A stretch of 64,000 nt of DNA from Variovorax ginsengisoli (lineage in GTDB: Bacteria; Pseudomonadota; Gammaproteobacteria; Burkholderiales; Burkholderiaceae_C), in the NCBI RefSeq assembly GCF_030811835.1, contig NZ_JAUSRO010000013.1, positions 1 to 64,000 of the forward strand, read 5' to 3'. A program made the position numbers and the translations under genes. The notes under the pieces are model-generated. The model did no database searches and was not told the DNA's origin. It was given only the letters and a program-made list of their open reading frames with translations. Every line of letters starts with the position of its first letter. Position 1 is the first letter of the stretch. Positions 17,625 through 26,862 of the stretch are shown piece after piece.

Positions 17625-18386
17625 TTAGCGACGGGCCATCTGCCGGTAACGCCAGAATGTCCTAGAACCCCAGATCTTCACCAAACTCGTAACATGCCAA
17701 TACAAATGCTTGCGACTCCCATGGCTCGCCCGCTGCGCATCATGCCGGGCCAGCAGGTCCTCTCCCACTTGTAGTTCCCACCCCGCCAGCCGGGTGCGCG
17801 CGCAGATGTCGAAGTCCTCTCCGTACATGAAGAAGCGCTTCTCGTCGAAGCCCTTGATCTGCGCGTACACCTGGCTGCGAAACAGCATGAACAGCCCCGG
17901 CACCCAGGCCGGTACGGCCGGGCGTGCATAGCCTGGACGGCGTCGCGTCAGAATCTCCAGGGGCGTGATGATCGCTCGGTGCTGCTCGGGTTCGGTCTTG
18001 CCGGGTTCCAGGATGCGCGGGGTCAGCAGGCCGGTGCGCGGCGCGGCCTGCGCGAGCAGCGGCGCCAGCACGTCGGCGTCCAGGCGGATGTCCGGATTCA
18101 GCACCAGGAACCACGGCGTGTCGCACGCCTGGGCGAAGGCCTGGTTGTGGTTCGCGCCGAAACCCTGGGGCGAGTCGTTGGCGATGCGTGTCACCGGAAA
18201 GCGCCAGTGCATGCCCTCCAGCACGTCCGGCTCGGGGATGTTGACGGTCAGCACCACCCGATCCACCACGCCGTGGCTGTGGCGGTCCAGCTGTTCGAGC
18301 AGCGGCCGGATCAAGGCCAGTTGCCCATGGCTCACGATCGAAACGGTAATGGGCTTGCGCAGGGAGGAGGGGGAGGGCATCGGCAT
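17625..18386 (-). CDS. GT2 glycosyltransferase
   Basis: The 253-residue protein has ITVSIVSHGQLALIRPLLEQ at its start, the nucleotide-sugar region NDSPQGFGANHNQAFAQA, the metal-binding LVLNPDIRLD and a second-half motif GFDEKRFFMYGEDFDIC, so it is a complete small GT2 enzyme. Such short proteins often add an early or side-chain sugar. It is separated from wzm by about 175 bases and is divergent from the WecA/MraY-like gene, 42 bases away. Confidence 0.88.
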   Translation of the reverse strand: MPMPSPSSLRKPITVSIVSHGQLALIRPLLEQLDRHSHGVVDRVVLTVNIPEPDVLEGMHWRFPVTRIANDSPQGFGANHNQAFAQACDTPWFLVLNPDIRLDADVLAPLLAQAAPRTGLLTPRILEPGKTEPEQHRAIITPLEILTRRRPGYARPAVPAWVPGLFMLFRSQVYAQIKGFDEKRFFMYGEDFDICARTRLAGWELQVGEDLLARHDAQRASHGSRKHLYWHVTSLVKIWGSRTFWRYRQMARR

Positions 18387-18428
18387 GGTCTAATTTCGCT
18401 TCGGAATTCTAGGTTCCCGACCCTCGTC

Positions 18429-19523
18429 ATGATTTCGCTGCTCGTCCTCAGTTTTTTCGTCGCCGCTTTTGCCGTGATGGTGTTCATGCGCCGCGCGCGT
18501 CGCCATGCACGCCGCTATGGGGCCGACATGCCGCAACGCTTCCACAAGGGGCACGTGCCGCGCCTGGGCGGCGCAGGCATTTTCCTGGGCATGGGGGCGG
18601 CGTGGATGACGGCAGGCTGGTACGGTGACCCCTTCAATGTCGGCTGGCCGGTATCGTCGTCGGCGCTCATGCTGCTGTGCATCGCGCCTGCCGTGATCGG
18701 CGGCATCACGGAAGACGTGACGCAGCGCGTGTCGGTGCGCTATCGCCTCGGGCTCACGCTGGGCTCGGCGCTGCTGCTGTGCTGGCTGCTCAGGCTGGGT
18801 GTCTACAGCACCGGCATCGGCCTGGTGGACAAGGGGATCAATTGGGTGCCCTACGGCGCGGTGCTGCTTGCCGTGGTGGCCATGGGCGGCCTGCCCCATG
18901 CCTTCAACATCATCGATGGCTACAACGGCCTTGCCGCCACCGTGGCCGTGCTGGTGTGCGTCGCGATCTCCCATGTCGCGTTGCAGGTGGGCGACCGCCA
19001 ACTCGCAGCCATGATGGTCTGCCTCATCGGCGCGACGCTGGGCTTTCTGATGTGGAACTACCCGAGCGGCAAGATCTTCGCGGGCGACGGCGGCGCTTAT
19101 GTGTGGGGGCTGGTGATCGCCGTGGCCTGCGTCACGCTGGTGCAGCGCCATCCGCTCGTATCGCCGTGGTTCCCGATGCTGCTGCTGATCTACCCGGTGT
19201 GGGAGACGCTGTTTTCCATCTATCGCAAGGTCGCCCGCGGCCAGTCGCCCGGCACTGCCGATGCGCTGCATTTCCACCAGCTGATCTTCCGCCGCATCGT
19301 GCGCGTGGCCTTCTCCGATGACGAGGCCCGCCAGCTGCTGTCGCGCAACAACCGCACGTCGCCCTACCTGTGGATGTTCGCGGCCCTGTCGATCGTGCCG
19401 GCCGTGCTGTTCTGGAACAACACCATCCTGCTGATGATTTTCTGCGGCGTGTTCGTTGCCACCTACGTCACCGCCTATCTGATGATCGTGCGCTTCAAGG
19501 TGCCGCGCTGGCTGCGGCCCTGA
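18429..19523 (+). CDS. Polyprenyl-phosphate sugar-1-phosphate transferase (WecA/MraY family)
   Basis: The true start is ATG 18429 (MISLLVLSFFVAAFAVMVF), giving 364 residues; upstream sequence in the same frame is antisense of the neighbouring GT2 gene. Around ten membrane segments are visible. The cytosolic motifs FNIIDGYNGLAA and FAGDGGAYVWG, plus HFHQLIFRRIVR near the C-terminus, are those of the glycosyltransferase-4 superfamily that loads a sugar phosphate on undecaprenyl phosphate. It probably starts polysaccharide or O-antigen assembly on the lipid carrier; the sugar is not evident. Confidence 0.9.
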   Translation: MISLLVLSFFVAAFAVMVFMRRARRHARRYGADMPQRFHKGHVPRLGGAGIFLGMGAAWMTAGWYGDPFNVGWPVSSSALMLLCIAPAVIGGITEDVTQRVSVRYRLGLTLGSALLLCWLLRLGVYSTGIGLVDKGINWVPYGAVLLAVVAMGGLPHAFNIIDGYNGLAATVAVLVCVAISHVALQVGDRQLAAMMVCLIGATLGFLMWNYPSGKIFAGDGGAYVWGLVIAVACVTLVQRHPLVSPWFPMLLLIYPVWETLFSIYRKVARGQSPGTADALHFHQLIFRRIVRVAFSDDEARQLLSRNNRTSPYLWMFAALSIVPAVLFWNNTILLMIFCGVFVATYVTAYLMIVRFKVPRWLRP

Positions 19524-19553
19524 CCGCGACATGAGGCTTCGTCGCCCCGTGTG

Positions 19554-20903
19554 ATGTCCTTTCAGCGCAATGCGTTGTGGAATCTGGCGGGCCTGGGGGT
19601 GCCGCTGGTGGCGGGCGCCCTGCTCATTCCGTACCTGCTGCGCGCGATGGGGGTGGAGGCATTCGGCGTGCTCACGCTGGTCTGGGCGTTGATCGGCTAC
19701 TTCAGCCTTTTCGATTTCGGCCTCGGCCGCGCGCTCACGCAGCAGGTGGCCTGGCAGCTCGCCACGGGTGACCACCGGGCCTTGCCAGGGCGGGTCAAGA
19801 GCGGGCTGCTGCTCGCCCTCGCGACCGGGCTGCTGGGCGGGGTGGTCCTGGCCGTCTTTGCGTGGCCACTCGGTACCCATGTGCTCAAGGTGTCGCCGCC
19901 GATGCGAGAGGCCGTGTTCCACGCGCTGCTGCTGGCTGCCGTGGGTGTTCCCGTGACCACGGCAACGGTCGGGCTGCGCGGCGTGCTCGAAGCCTACGAG
20001 GACTTCCGCGACGTCAATATCCTGCGCATGCTCCTGGGCGTCACGAACTTCGGCTTGCCCGCCCTGAGCGTCTGGTGCTTGGGCCCGTCGCTGGTGGCCA
20101 TCGTGTTCGGCCTGACGGTCGCCCGGCTGGTCCTGGGGCTGTGGCACTGGCAACTGGTGCGGCGCAGGGTCGGCCTCGACTTCTGGCGTGCGCCCCTGCG
20201 CCGCGCCCATGTGCAGGCCCTGCTGTCCGTGGGTGCGTGGATGACCGTCTCCAGCGTCGTCAGCCCGCTGATGGTGACGGCCGACCGCTTCGTGATCTCC
20301 GCCACCCTGGGCGCGGCCATCGTGGCCTACTACACCGTGCCTTCGGAGGTCATGGCGCGTCTGCTCATCCTGCCCGGCGCGCTGACGGGCGTGCTGTTTC
20401 CGCGGCTGTCTGCCCTGCTGGCAAACGATCGTGCGGCGGCGCAGGCGCTTTACCACCGCTGCGTGGTGGCGGTCGGCGTGGCCATGCTGCCCCTGTGCCT
20501 GGTCGCGGGGTTTTTTGCGCACCCTTTGCTGTCCGCCTGGCTGGGCGAGGCCTTTGCCGATCGCTCTGCGCCTGTGGTGTCGATCCTGGCCATCGGCCTG
20601 TTGCTCAACGGCGTGGCCTTCGTCCCTTTCGCTGCCGTGCAGGCCGCAGGGCACGCGCACATCACGGCCAAGCTGCATCTGCTCGAGGCGGTGTTCTATT
20701 TTCCGATGCTGATGTGGGCGCTCGGCCGCTTTGGCATTGCGGGCGCGGCACTGGCCTGGACGGTGCGCGTGGGCATCGACCTGGCGCTGCTGGCATGGGC
20801 CGCGCACCATTGGGTCTTCCATGAATCTCGCCGCGAAGTGGCGTCGGCCGCATTGCGGCACAATTTCGGCTCCATCGACCCGCAGCGCACCGAAACGCCA
20901 TGA
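19554..20903 (+). CDS. Wzx-like polysaccharide flippase (MOP superfamily)
   Basis: The 449-residue protein has twelve or more hydrophobic segments and the N-terminal NALWNLAGLGVPLVAGALLI followed by GVEAFGVLTLVWALIGYFSL, typical of O-antigen flippases and related exporters. ATG 19554 is preferred; a GTG directly before it would add one residue. It follows the WecA-like gene by about 30 bases and overlaps argB by four bases. It would flip a lipid-linked unit, which is surprising beside a complete wzm/wzt pair. No Wzy polymerase or Wzz is seen in the window. Confidence 0.87.
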   Translation: MSFQRNALWNLAGLGVPLVAGALLIPYLLRAMGVEAFGVLTLVWALIGYFSLFDFGLGRALTQQVAWQLATGDHRALPGRVKSGLLLALATGLLGGVVLAVFAWPLGTHVLKVSPPMREAVFHALLLAAVGVPVTTATVGLRGVLEAYEDFRDVNILRMLLGVTNFGLPALSVWCLGPSLVAIVFGLTVARLVLGLWHWQLVRRRVGLDFWRAPLRRAHVQALLSVGAWMTVSSVVSPLMVTADRFVISATLGAAIVAYYTVPSEVMARLLILPGALTGVLFPRLSALLANDRAAAQALYHRCVVAVGVAMLPLCLVAGFFAHPLLSAWLGEAFADRSAPVVSILAIGLLLNGVAFVPFAAVQAAGHAHITAKLHLLEAVFYFPMLMWALGRFGIAGAALAWTVRVGIDLALLAWAAHHWVFHESRREVASAALRHNFGSIDPQRTETP

Positions 20904-21793
20904 CCGATCCCATCCTCCACATCCCCCCCCGCGACAAAGCCGAGATCCTGGCCCAGGCCTTGCCTTACATCCGCAAGTTCCACGGCAAGACCATCGTCAT
21001 CAAGTACGGCGGCAACGCCATGACCGACCCCGCCTTGCAAGCCGACTTCGCCGAGGACGTGGTGCTGCTCAAGCTGGTGGGCATGAACCCGGTGGTCGTG
21101 CACGGCGGCGGGCCGCAGATCGAGGCGGCGCTCAACCGTCTGGGCAAGAAGGGCAGCTTCATCCAGGGGATGCGCGTGACCGATGCCGAGACCATGGAGG
21201 TGGTCGAATGGGTGCTGGCCGGCGAGGTGCAGCAGGACATCGTGGGCCTGATCAACCAGGCCGGCGGCAAGGCCGTGGGCCTCACGGGCCGCGACGGCGG
21301 TCTCATTCGTGCGCAAAAGCTCAAGCTGGCCGACCGCACCGATCCGAGCCTGGAGCACGACGTCGGCCAGGTGGGCGACATCGTGTCGATCGACCCGAGC
21401 GTGGTCAAGGCGCTGCAGGACGACGCTTTCATTCCCGTCGTCAGCCCGATCGGCTTCGGCGAGAACAACGAGAGCTACAACATCAACGCCGACGTGGTCG
21501 CCGGCAAGCTGGCAACCGTGCTCAAGGCCGAGAAGCTGATGCTGCTGACCAACACGCCTGGCGTGCTCGACAAGGCCGGCAACCTGCTGACCGACCTGAG
21601 CGCGCGCGAGATCGACGAGCTCTTTGCCGACGGCACCATTTCCGGGGGCATGCTGCCCAAGATCGAGGGCGCGCTCGACGCGGCCAAGAGCGGCGTGAAT
21701 GCGGTGCACATCATCGACGGCCGCGTGCCGCATGCAATGCTGCTCGAAATCCTGACCGATCAGGCCTACGGCACGATGATCCGCGCGCGCTGA
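20900..21793 (+). CDS. argB: Acetylglutamate kinase
   Basis: The 297-residue kinase phosphorylates N-acetyl-L-glutamate in arginine synthesis. FHGKTIVIKYGGNAM (phosphate-binding Lys and GG), VVVHGGGPQI, GLTGRDGGLI, NINADVVAG and the C-terminal ISGGMLPKIEGAL are all diagnostic. Its ATG overlaps the flippase stop, so it may be translated partly from the polysaccharide transcript. It is the first housekeeping gene to the right of the surface-polysaccharide locus. Confidence 0.98.
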   Translation: MTDPILHIPPRDKAEILAQALPYIRKFHGKTIVIKYGGNAMTDPALQADFAEDVVLLKLVGMNPVVVHGGGPQIEAALNRLGKKGSFIQGMRVTDAETMEVVEWVLAGEVQQDIVGLINQAGGKAVGLTGRDGGLIRAQKLKLADRTDPSLEHDVGQVGDIVSIDPSVVKALQDDAFIPVVSPIGFGENNESYNINADVVAGKLATVLKAEKLMLLTNTPGVLDKAGNLLTDLSAREIDELFADGTISGGMLPKIEGALDAAKSGVNAVHIIDGRVPHAMLLEILTDQAYGTMIRAR

Positions 21794-21823
21794 ATCCCTT
21801 CACCCTCTCGGACCTGACGCCTT

Positions 21824-22474
21824 ATGTCGAATGACGAGACAAGTGCCCCGCTGGCCGATCATGCGGGTGCGTTGGCCGCAGCGTCACCGCCCGTCAGAAA
21901 GCGACCCAGGCCGGGTGAGCGGCGTGTGCAGATCCTGCAGACACTGGCCGCCATGCTGGAACACCCGGGCGGCGAGCGCGTCACCACGGCAGCACTGGCC
22001 GCGCGCCTGGAGGTGAGCGAGGCGGCGCTCTACCGGCACTTCGCCAGCAAGGCGCAGATGTTCGAAGGCCTCATCGAGTTCATCGAGCAGAGCGTGTTCA
22101 CGCTGGTCAACCAGGTGCTCGACCTGCCGGGGTCCGGGCACGAGAAGGCCGCTCGCATCGTGCGGCTGCTGATGCAGTTCGCCGAAAAGAACCCGGGCAT
22201 GACGCGGGTGATGGTCGGCGATGCGCTGGTGTTCGAGAACGAGCGGCTGCAGGGTCGCATGAACCAGTTCTTCGACAAGCTCGAATCCATGCTGCGGCAG
22301 GCGTTGCGCGATGCGGCGAACGCCAGCGGTTCGGCCACGCCCACGGTCGATGCGCAGGTGCGTGCATCGGTGCTGGCGGCGTTTGTCGCCGGGCGGCTGC
22401 AACGGTTCGCCCGTTCGGGCTTCCGGCGCATGCCGTCCGAGCACCTGGAGGCCGGCCTCGCGCTGATGCTGTGA
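21824..22474 (+). CDS. slmA: Nucleoid occlusion factor SlmA (TetR family)
   Basis: The 216-residue protein has a TetR-type DNA-binding domain, with RVTTAALAARLEVSEAALYR as the helix-turn-helix around residues 50-70, followed by HFASKAQMFEGLIEFIEQSV, closely as in SlmA. SlmA binds dispersed chromosomal sites and blocks FtsZ assembly over the nucleoid. The argB-slmA order supports the assignment over a metabolic TetR repressor. The N-terminal 25 residues are low-complexity and probably disordered. Confidence 0.88.
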   Translation: MSNDETSAPLADHAGALAAASPPVRKRPRPGERRVQILQTLAAMLEHPGGERVTTAALAARLEVSEAALYRHFASKAQMFEGLIEFIEQSVFTLVNQVLDLPGSGHEKAARIVRLLMQFAEKNPGMTRVMVGDALVFENERLQGRMNQFFDKLESMLRQALRDAANASGSATPTVDAQVRASVLAAFVAGRLQRFARSGFRRMPSEHLEAGLALML

Positions 22475-22485
22475 TGCGGCCGGCA

Positions 22486-22503
22486 GCGGCGACCGCTCGC
22501 CGC
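22486..22503. terminator. GC hairpin between convergent genes, possible bidirectional terminator
   Basis: GCGGCGA and TCGCCGC form a perfect 7-bp stem with a CCGC loop in the 45-base gap between slmA (plus) and the LDH2-family gene (minus). There is no T-tract on either side, so intrinsic termination is uncertain. Confidence 0.4.
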
Positions 22504-22519
22504 CCCACGGTTATCACGG

Positions 22520-23581
22520 TTACGGGCTGACCGCCACGCCCACCCGGCGCCCCGCCTCGACGATCTCGCCCCAGGTCGCATCGTCGACCTCCACGCCATC
22601 GCGCTCGCGAGCCACGCGCGCCGCGCGTTCGGGCTCGCCGGCGATCTGTACCGCATCGAAGCCTTCGCCCGGCGGGCTCTGGCGCAGCCAGTCGACGAAC
22701 TCGCCCGCTTCCTTTTCGAAGCTCGCCTGCGTGCCCAGCTTGGCCGGGTCGATCAGCACGGTCAGCATGCCGTTGAACACCGAGCGTGACATGTCTGCCT
22801 GCCGGTGCCAGGTGCCGCCACCCGAGAGCGCACCGCCGAGCAGTTCGCAGGCCACGGCCATGCCGTAGCCCTTGTGCTCGCCAAAGGTCATCAGCGCGCC
22901 GAACAGCCCATTGGGCTGGGGCACCACCACCACGCCCGGGTCGTCCGTCGGGCGACCCTGTTCGTCGATCAGGTGGCCGGGCGCGACGCGCTGGCCTTTG
23001 TTGTGGGCCACGCGCATCTTGCCCTGCGCCACGCGGCTGGTCGCGAAGTCGAGCACGAAGGGCGCCGCGCCCGCCAGCGGCACGCCAATGCAGCACGGGT
23101 TGGTGCCAAACCGCCCGTCGCCGCCGCCCCATGCGGCCACGACCGGGCGCGAGAGCACGTTGACGAAGTGCATGGACACCAACCCTTGGGCCGTTGCCAT
23201 CTCCGCGAAGTGGCCGATGCGCCCCAGGTGGTGCGCGTGCGCCAGCGTGAAGATGCAGCTGCCATGGGCCTGGGCGCGTGCAATGCCGAGCGCCATCGCC
23301 TGCACGCCGACGATCTGGCCGTAGCCGCCCTGGCCGTCGAGCGCGAGCAGCGTGCCGATGTCGGCGGTGATGCGCACCGACGTGTTGGGGCGCAGGCCAC
23401 CCTCGGTGACCGCATCGACGTAGCGCGGGACCATGCCCACGCCGTGCGAGTCGTGGCCGCTGAGGTTGGCGAGCACCAGGTTGGCCGCCACCTGCGCGGC
23501 TTCGGCCGACGCGCTGCCCGCAGCTTCGAGAATGCGGGCAACCGACGTGCGCAATGCATCGGCGGGGAGGGTGAGGGACAT
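22520..23581 (-). CDS. Malate/L-lactate dehydrogenase family (LDH2/MDH2) oxidoreductase
   Basis: Starting at ATG 23581 (MSLTLPADALRTSVARIL) the protein has 353 residues, normal for the LDH2/MDH2 family of NAD(P)H enzymes. HDSHGVGMVPRYVDAV, AHAHHLGRIGHFAEMA, the FGTNP region and GEHKGYGMAVACELL are family landmarks. The family includes 2,3-diketo-L-gulonate reductase, ureidoglycolate dehydrogenase and imine reductases, so the substrate is open. It lies two bases after the SMP-30 gene and probably oxidises or reduces a 2-oxo/2-hydroxy acid in the same sugar-acid route. Confidence 0.88.
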   Translation of the reverse strand: MSLTLPADALRTSVARILEAAGSASAEAAQVAANLVLANLSGHDSHGVGMVPRYVDAVTEGGLRPNTSVRITADIGTLLALDGQGGYGQIVGVQAMALGIARAQAHGSCIFTLAHAHHLGRIGHFAEMATAQGLVSMHFVNVLSRPVVAAWGGGDGRFGTNPCCIGVPLAGAAPFVLDFATSRVAQGKMRVAHNKGQRVAPGHLIDEQGRPTDDPGVVVVPQPNGLFGALMTFGEHKGYGMAVACELLGGALSGGGTWHRQADMSRSVFNGMLTVLIDPAKLGTQASFEKEAGEFVDWLRQSPPGEGFDAVQIAGEPERAARVARERDGVEVDDATWGEIVEAGRRVGVAVSP

Positions 23582-23583
23582 GG

Positions 23584-24519
23584 TCAGACTCCTTGGGCGT
23601 TCAGGGTGATGGCGTAGAGCGAACTCGTCGCACAGATGAAGAGGCGGTTGCGCTTGGGGCCGCCGAAGCAGACATTGGCCACGCGCTCGGGAATGAGGAT
23701 CTTGCCGAGCAGCGTGCCATCCGGGTCGTAGGCATGCACGCCGTCGCGCGCGCTCGTCCACAGGCGGCCCTGGGTGTCGAGCCGGAAGCCGTCGAACAGG
23801 CCGTTCGTGCATTCGGCAAACACCGGGCCTTCACCCTGCAGACCGCGACCGTCCGCGGCGACCTCGAAGCGCCGGATGTGCCGGGGGCCGTCGGGCGCAT
23901 GGCTCGCGCCGGTGTCGGCGATGTACAGCTGCGATTCGTCGACCGAGAAGGCCAGCCCGTTGGGTTTGACGAAGTCGTCGGCCACACGCTCGACCGCACC
24001 GCTGGCCGGGTCGATGCGATAGACGTGGCAGGCGCCGATTTCGCTGTCGGCGCGCAGGCCTTCGTAGTCCGACAGGATGCCGTAGCTCGGGTCGGTGAAC
24101 CACACGCCGCCGTCGCTGTGCACCACCACGTCGTTGGGCGAATTCAGGCGCAGGCCCTGCCAGTGCGAGGCCAGCACGGTGACCGTGCCATCGTGCTCGG
24201 TGCGCGTCACGCGCCGCGTGAGGTGCTCGCAGCTCACGAGCCGGCCCTGGCGGTCGACCGTGTTGCCATTGGTGTTGTGCGCCGGCTCCCGAAACACGCC
24301 GACCGTGCCGTTGCGCTCATCCAGGCGCAGCATGCGGTCGTTCGGGATGTCAGACCACACCAGCGTCCGGTGGGCCGCAAACCAGGCGGGGCCTTCGCAC
24401 CATCGCGCGCCCGTCCACAGGCGCTCGACGCGTTCGGGGCCGGGAATGCAGGATGAAAAACGCGGATCGATGCGCTCGAAGCCGGTGCCGGGCAGGGTGC
24501 CGAAAGGTTCTGCGGCCAT
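23584..24519 (-). CDS. SMP-30/gluconolactonase family lactonase
   Basis: The 311-residue beta-propeller protein has the metal-binding LWTGARWCEGPAWF with its Glu, the NTNGNTVDRQGRLVSCEH blade, LNSPNDVVVHSDGGVWFTDP and FVKPNGLAFSVDESQLYIAD, all typical of SMP-30/LRE lactonases. It should open an aldono-lactone to the free acid in the cytoplasm, directly before the dehydratase encoded by the neighbouring gene. No signal peptide is seen. Spacing to both neighbours is only a few bases. Confidence 0.9.
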   Translation of the reverse strand: MAAEPFGTLPGTGFERIDPRFSSCIPGPERVERLWTGARWCEGPAWFAAHRTLVWSDIPNDRMLRLDERNGTVGVFREPAHNTNGNTVDRQGRLVSCEHLTRRVTRTEHDGTVTVLASHWQGLRLNSPNDVVVHSDGGVWFTDPSYGILSDYEGLRADSEIGACHVYRIDPASGAVERVADDFVKPNGLAFSVDESQLYIADTGASHAPDGPRHIRRFEVAADGRGLQGEGPVFAECTNGLFDGFRLDTQGRLWTSARDGVHAYDPDGTLLGKILIPERVANVCFGGPKRNRLFICATSSLYAITLNAQGV

Positions 24520-24522
24520 GGC

Positions 24523-26052
24523 TTACATCACCGCGCCGACCTGCCAGGGCACGAACTCGCTCTGGCCGTAGCCATGCTGTTCGCTCTTGGAGGGCGCGCC
24601 CGAGGCAGTGGCCAGCATCAGGTAGAAGATGCGCTCGCCCATGGCCTGGATCGTCGACTGTCCATCGACGATCTCGCCGCAATTGATGTCCATGTCTTCC
24701 TCCTGGCGCCGCCAGAGCGCCGAGTTGGTGGCCAGCTTGAGCGACGGCGAAGGCGCACAGCCATATGCCGAGCCGCGGCCGGTGGTAAAGCAGATCATGT
24801 TCGCGCCACCCGCGACCTGGCCGGTGGCGCTCACCGGGTCATAGCCGGGGGTGTCCATGAAAACGAAGCCGTGGGCGGTCACGGGTTCGGCATACTCGTA
24901 CACCGCCTCCAGGTTGCTGGTGCCGCCCTTGGCGACCGCGCCCAGCGATTTTTCGAGGATGGTCGTGAGCCCGCCGGCCTTGTTGCCGGGCGACGGGTTG
25001 TTGTTCATCTCGCCGTCGTTGATCTGCGTGTAGCGCTCCCACCAGTGGATGCGTGCGACCAGCTTCTCGCCCACGTCGCGGCGCACTGCGCGGCGCGTGA
25101 GCAGGTGCTCCGCTCCGTAGATCTCCGGCGTTTCCGACAGGATGGCCGTGCCGCCGTGCGCCACCAGCAGGTCGACCGCCACGCCCAGCGCCGGGTTGGC
25201 GCTGATGCCTGAATAGCCGTCGGAGCCGCCACACTGCAGGCCGATGCAAAGGTGCGCTGCGCTGCAGGGTTCGCGGGTCACGGCGTTGGCACGCGGCAGC
25301 ATCTCTTCAATCAGCGCCACGCCCTTGGCCACTGTCTTGCGCGTACCGCCGGTGTCCTGAATGTTGAAGGTGCGGAAGTTCTCGCCTTCGGCCAGATGAC
25401 CGGTCGCCAGCCACGCGTTGATCTGGTTCACCTCGCAGCCCAGGCCGACCACCAGCACGGCGGCAAAATTGGCATGCGTCGCGTAGCCCGTGAGCGTGCG
25501 CGCGAGGATCTGCATGCCGATGCCGTCGGTGTCCATGCCGCAGCCCGTGCCGTGCGTGAGCGCGACCACGCCATCGACGTTCGGGTAGGCGGCAAGGGCG
25601 TCGGGGTTGGTGCGACGGGAGAAGTGATCGGCAATGGCGCGTGCCGCAGTGGCCGAGCAGTTCACGCTGGTCAGCACGCCGATGTAGTTGCGCGTGGCCA
25701 CGCGGCCATCGGCGCGCCGGATGCCCATGAAGCTGGCTTCGCGCGGTGCGGGCGCCGGCTTGACGTCGGCACCGAAGGCGTAGTCGCGTGCGAAGTCGCC
25801 CTTGGCCGTCCCCATGTCGAGGTTCTGCGTGTGCACGTGCTCGCCGGGCGCGATGGGCCGGCTCGCAAAGCCGATGATCTGGTTGTAGCGGCGCACCGGC
25901 TCGCCCGTGGCGATGGCGCGCATCGCGATCTTGTGGCCCGCCGGTACCAGGCCGCGCACGGTGACGTGTTCGACCAGGGTGCCGCCGACGAGTTGGCTGC
26001 GCGCGATGACGACGTCATCGGCGGGATGGAGGCGTATGAAGGGGTTCATCAT
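24523..26052 (-). CDS. Altronate dehydratase family (UxaA/GarD-like) sugar-acid dehydratase
   Basis: This 509-residue protein joins an N-terminal SAF domain (residues 1-100, VVIARSQLVGG, GHKIAM) to the large UxaA catalytic domain (VNCSATAARAIADHF, GTGCGMDTDGIGMQ, LGCEVNQINAWL, CGGSDGYSGISANPALG, NPSPGNKAGGLTTI). The family dehydrates aldonic or aldaric acids: altronate, galactarate, and in non-phosphorylative pathways L-fuconate or D-arabinonate. With a lactonase, an SDR and an FAH-type hydrolase around it, an aldonate such as L-fuconate fits best. ATGs at 26052 and 26049 are equivalent. Confidence 0.9.
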   Translation of the reverse strand: MMNPFIRLHPADDVVIARSQLVGGTLVEHVTVRGLVPAGHKIAMRAIATGEPVRRYNQIIGFASRPIAPGEHVHTQNLDMGTAKGDFARDYAFGADVKPAPAPREASFMGIRRADGRVATRNYIGVLTSVNCSATAARAIADHFSRRTNPDALAAYPNVDGVVALTHGTGCGMDTDGIGMQILARTLTGYATHANFAAVLVVGLGCEVNQINAWLATGHLAEGENFRTFNIQDTGGTRKTVAKGVALIEEMLPRANAVTREPCSAAHLCIGLQCGGSDGYSGISANPALGVAVDLLVAHGGTAILSETPEIYGAEHLLTRRAVRRDVGEKLVARIHWWERYTQINDGEMNNNPSPGNKAGGLTTILEKSLGAVAKGGTSNLEAVYEYAEPVTAHGFVFMDTPGYDPVSATGQVAGGANMICFTTGRGSAYGCAPSPSLKLATNSALWRRQEEDMDINCGEIVDGQSTIQAMGERIFYLMLATASGAPSKSEQHGYGQSEFVPWQVGAVM

Positions 26053-26080
26053 CGTGGCTTTGTTGAGGCGGACGTAGCGT

Positions 26081-26815
26081 TCATTTCCTTGCGCGGCGCC
26101 AGCTCACGCTGAAGCGCTGGTGCGCCTTTTCCATATGGGCATGCATGGCCTGGCGGGCAGCCGACGCATCGCGCGCGACCACCGCGTCGTACACCGCCTC
26201 GTGCTCTGCGATGGCCGCGCGCCACGAAGGCACTGTCTCGAAGTACCCGCCCAGGCGCGTGAACACCGGACCGCGCCGCGAATCCCAGAACCGCTCGACC
26301 GTCTCGGTCAGCACGGTGTTGCCGCCGGCCTCGACGATGGCGACGTGAAAGGCCCGGTCGCCGTCCAGCGGCATGAGCGCACGGTCTGCCATTTCGCGCA
26401 TGCTTGCAATGGCTGCAGCCATGGCATCGAAATGGCGGCGCTTGCCTTGCAGCGCAGCGATCGCAGCGGTTTCGCCTTCGATCACGCGGCGCGCGCGGAT
26501 GAGTTCCAGCGGTCCCCATTCGGCCGCATCGAGGGCTGCTGGCGCTGCAGGCGCCGCGTTCGCCGACGCCTTGGCCTGCGCCGGTCGGCCCAGCACATAC
26601 ACGCCCGAGCCGGTGCGAACCTCCACCCAGCCCTCGACTTCCATCGCGATCAGCGCCTCGCGCACCGACGGGCGGCTCACGCCAAGCTGCTGGGCCAGGT
26701 CGCGTTCTGCCGGCAGGCGGTCGCCAGCGGCGAACTCGCCTTGGGCGATCAGGGTGCGCAACTGGCCGGCAATCTGCCGGTAGAGGCGCTGGGGTTCGAC
26801 GGTTTGCAGGGGCAC
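26081..26815 (-). CDS. FadR-type GntR transcriptional regulator (FCD domain)
   Basis: The 244-residue protein starts at GTG 26815. An N-terminal winged helix (LYRQIAGQLRTLIAQGEFAA, RDLAQQLGVSRPSVREALIA) is followed by an all-helical FCD effector domain with RRVIEGETAAIAAL, DRAFHVAIVEAGGNTVL and HEAVYDAVVARDASAARQAM, the Asp/His metal pattern. It lies 28 bases from the dehydratase gene and is divergent from the SDR gene. It probably represses both arms through the TGGTAAGACCA site at 26881-26891 and responds to a sugar acid. Confidence 0.92.
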   Translation of the reverse strand: MPLQTVEPQRLYRQIAGQLRTLIAQGEFAAGDRLPAERDLAQQLGVSRPSVREALIAMEVEGWVEVRTGSGVYVLGRPAQAKASANAAPAAPAALDAAEWGPLELIRARRVIEGETAAIAALQGKRRHFDAMAAAIASMREMADRALMPLDGDRAFHVAIVEAGGNTVLTETVERFWDSRRGPVFTRLGGYFETVPSWRAAIAEHEAVYDAVVARDASAARQAMHAHMEKAHQRFSVSWRRARK

Positions 26816-26862
26816 GACGCAGGCAGCGGGACGCAGAGGATCGGGTGAAGGGCGTTAAGGGT

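Noticed and set aside
18390..20861. An 823-codon minus-strand open frame rich in His, Gln and Arg
   Set aside because: It lies antisense to the WecA/MraY-like and flippase genes, whose plus-strand membrane segments and motifs are convincing. The composition is that of a frame shadow.
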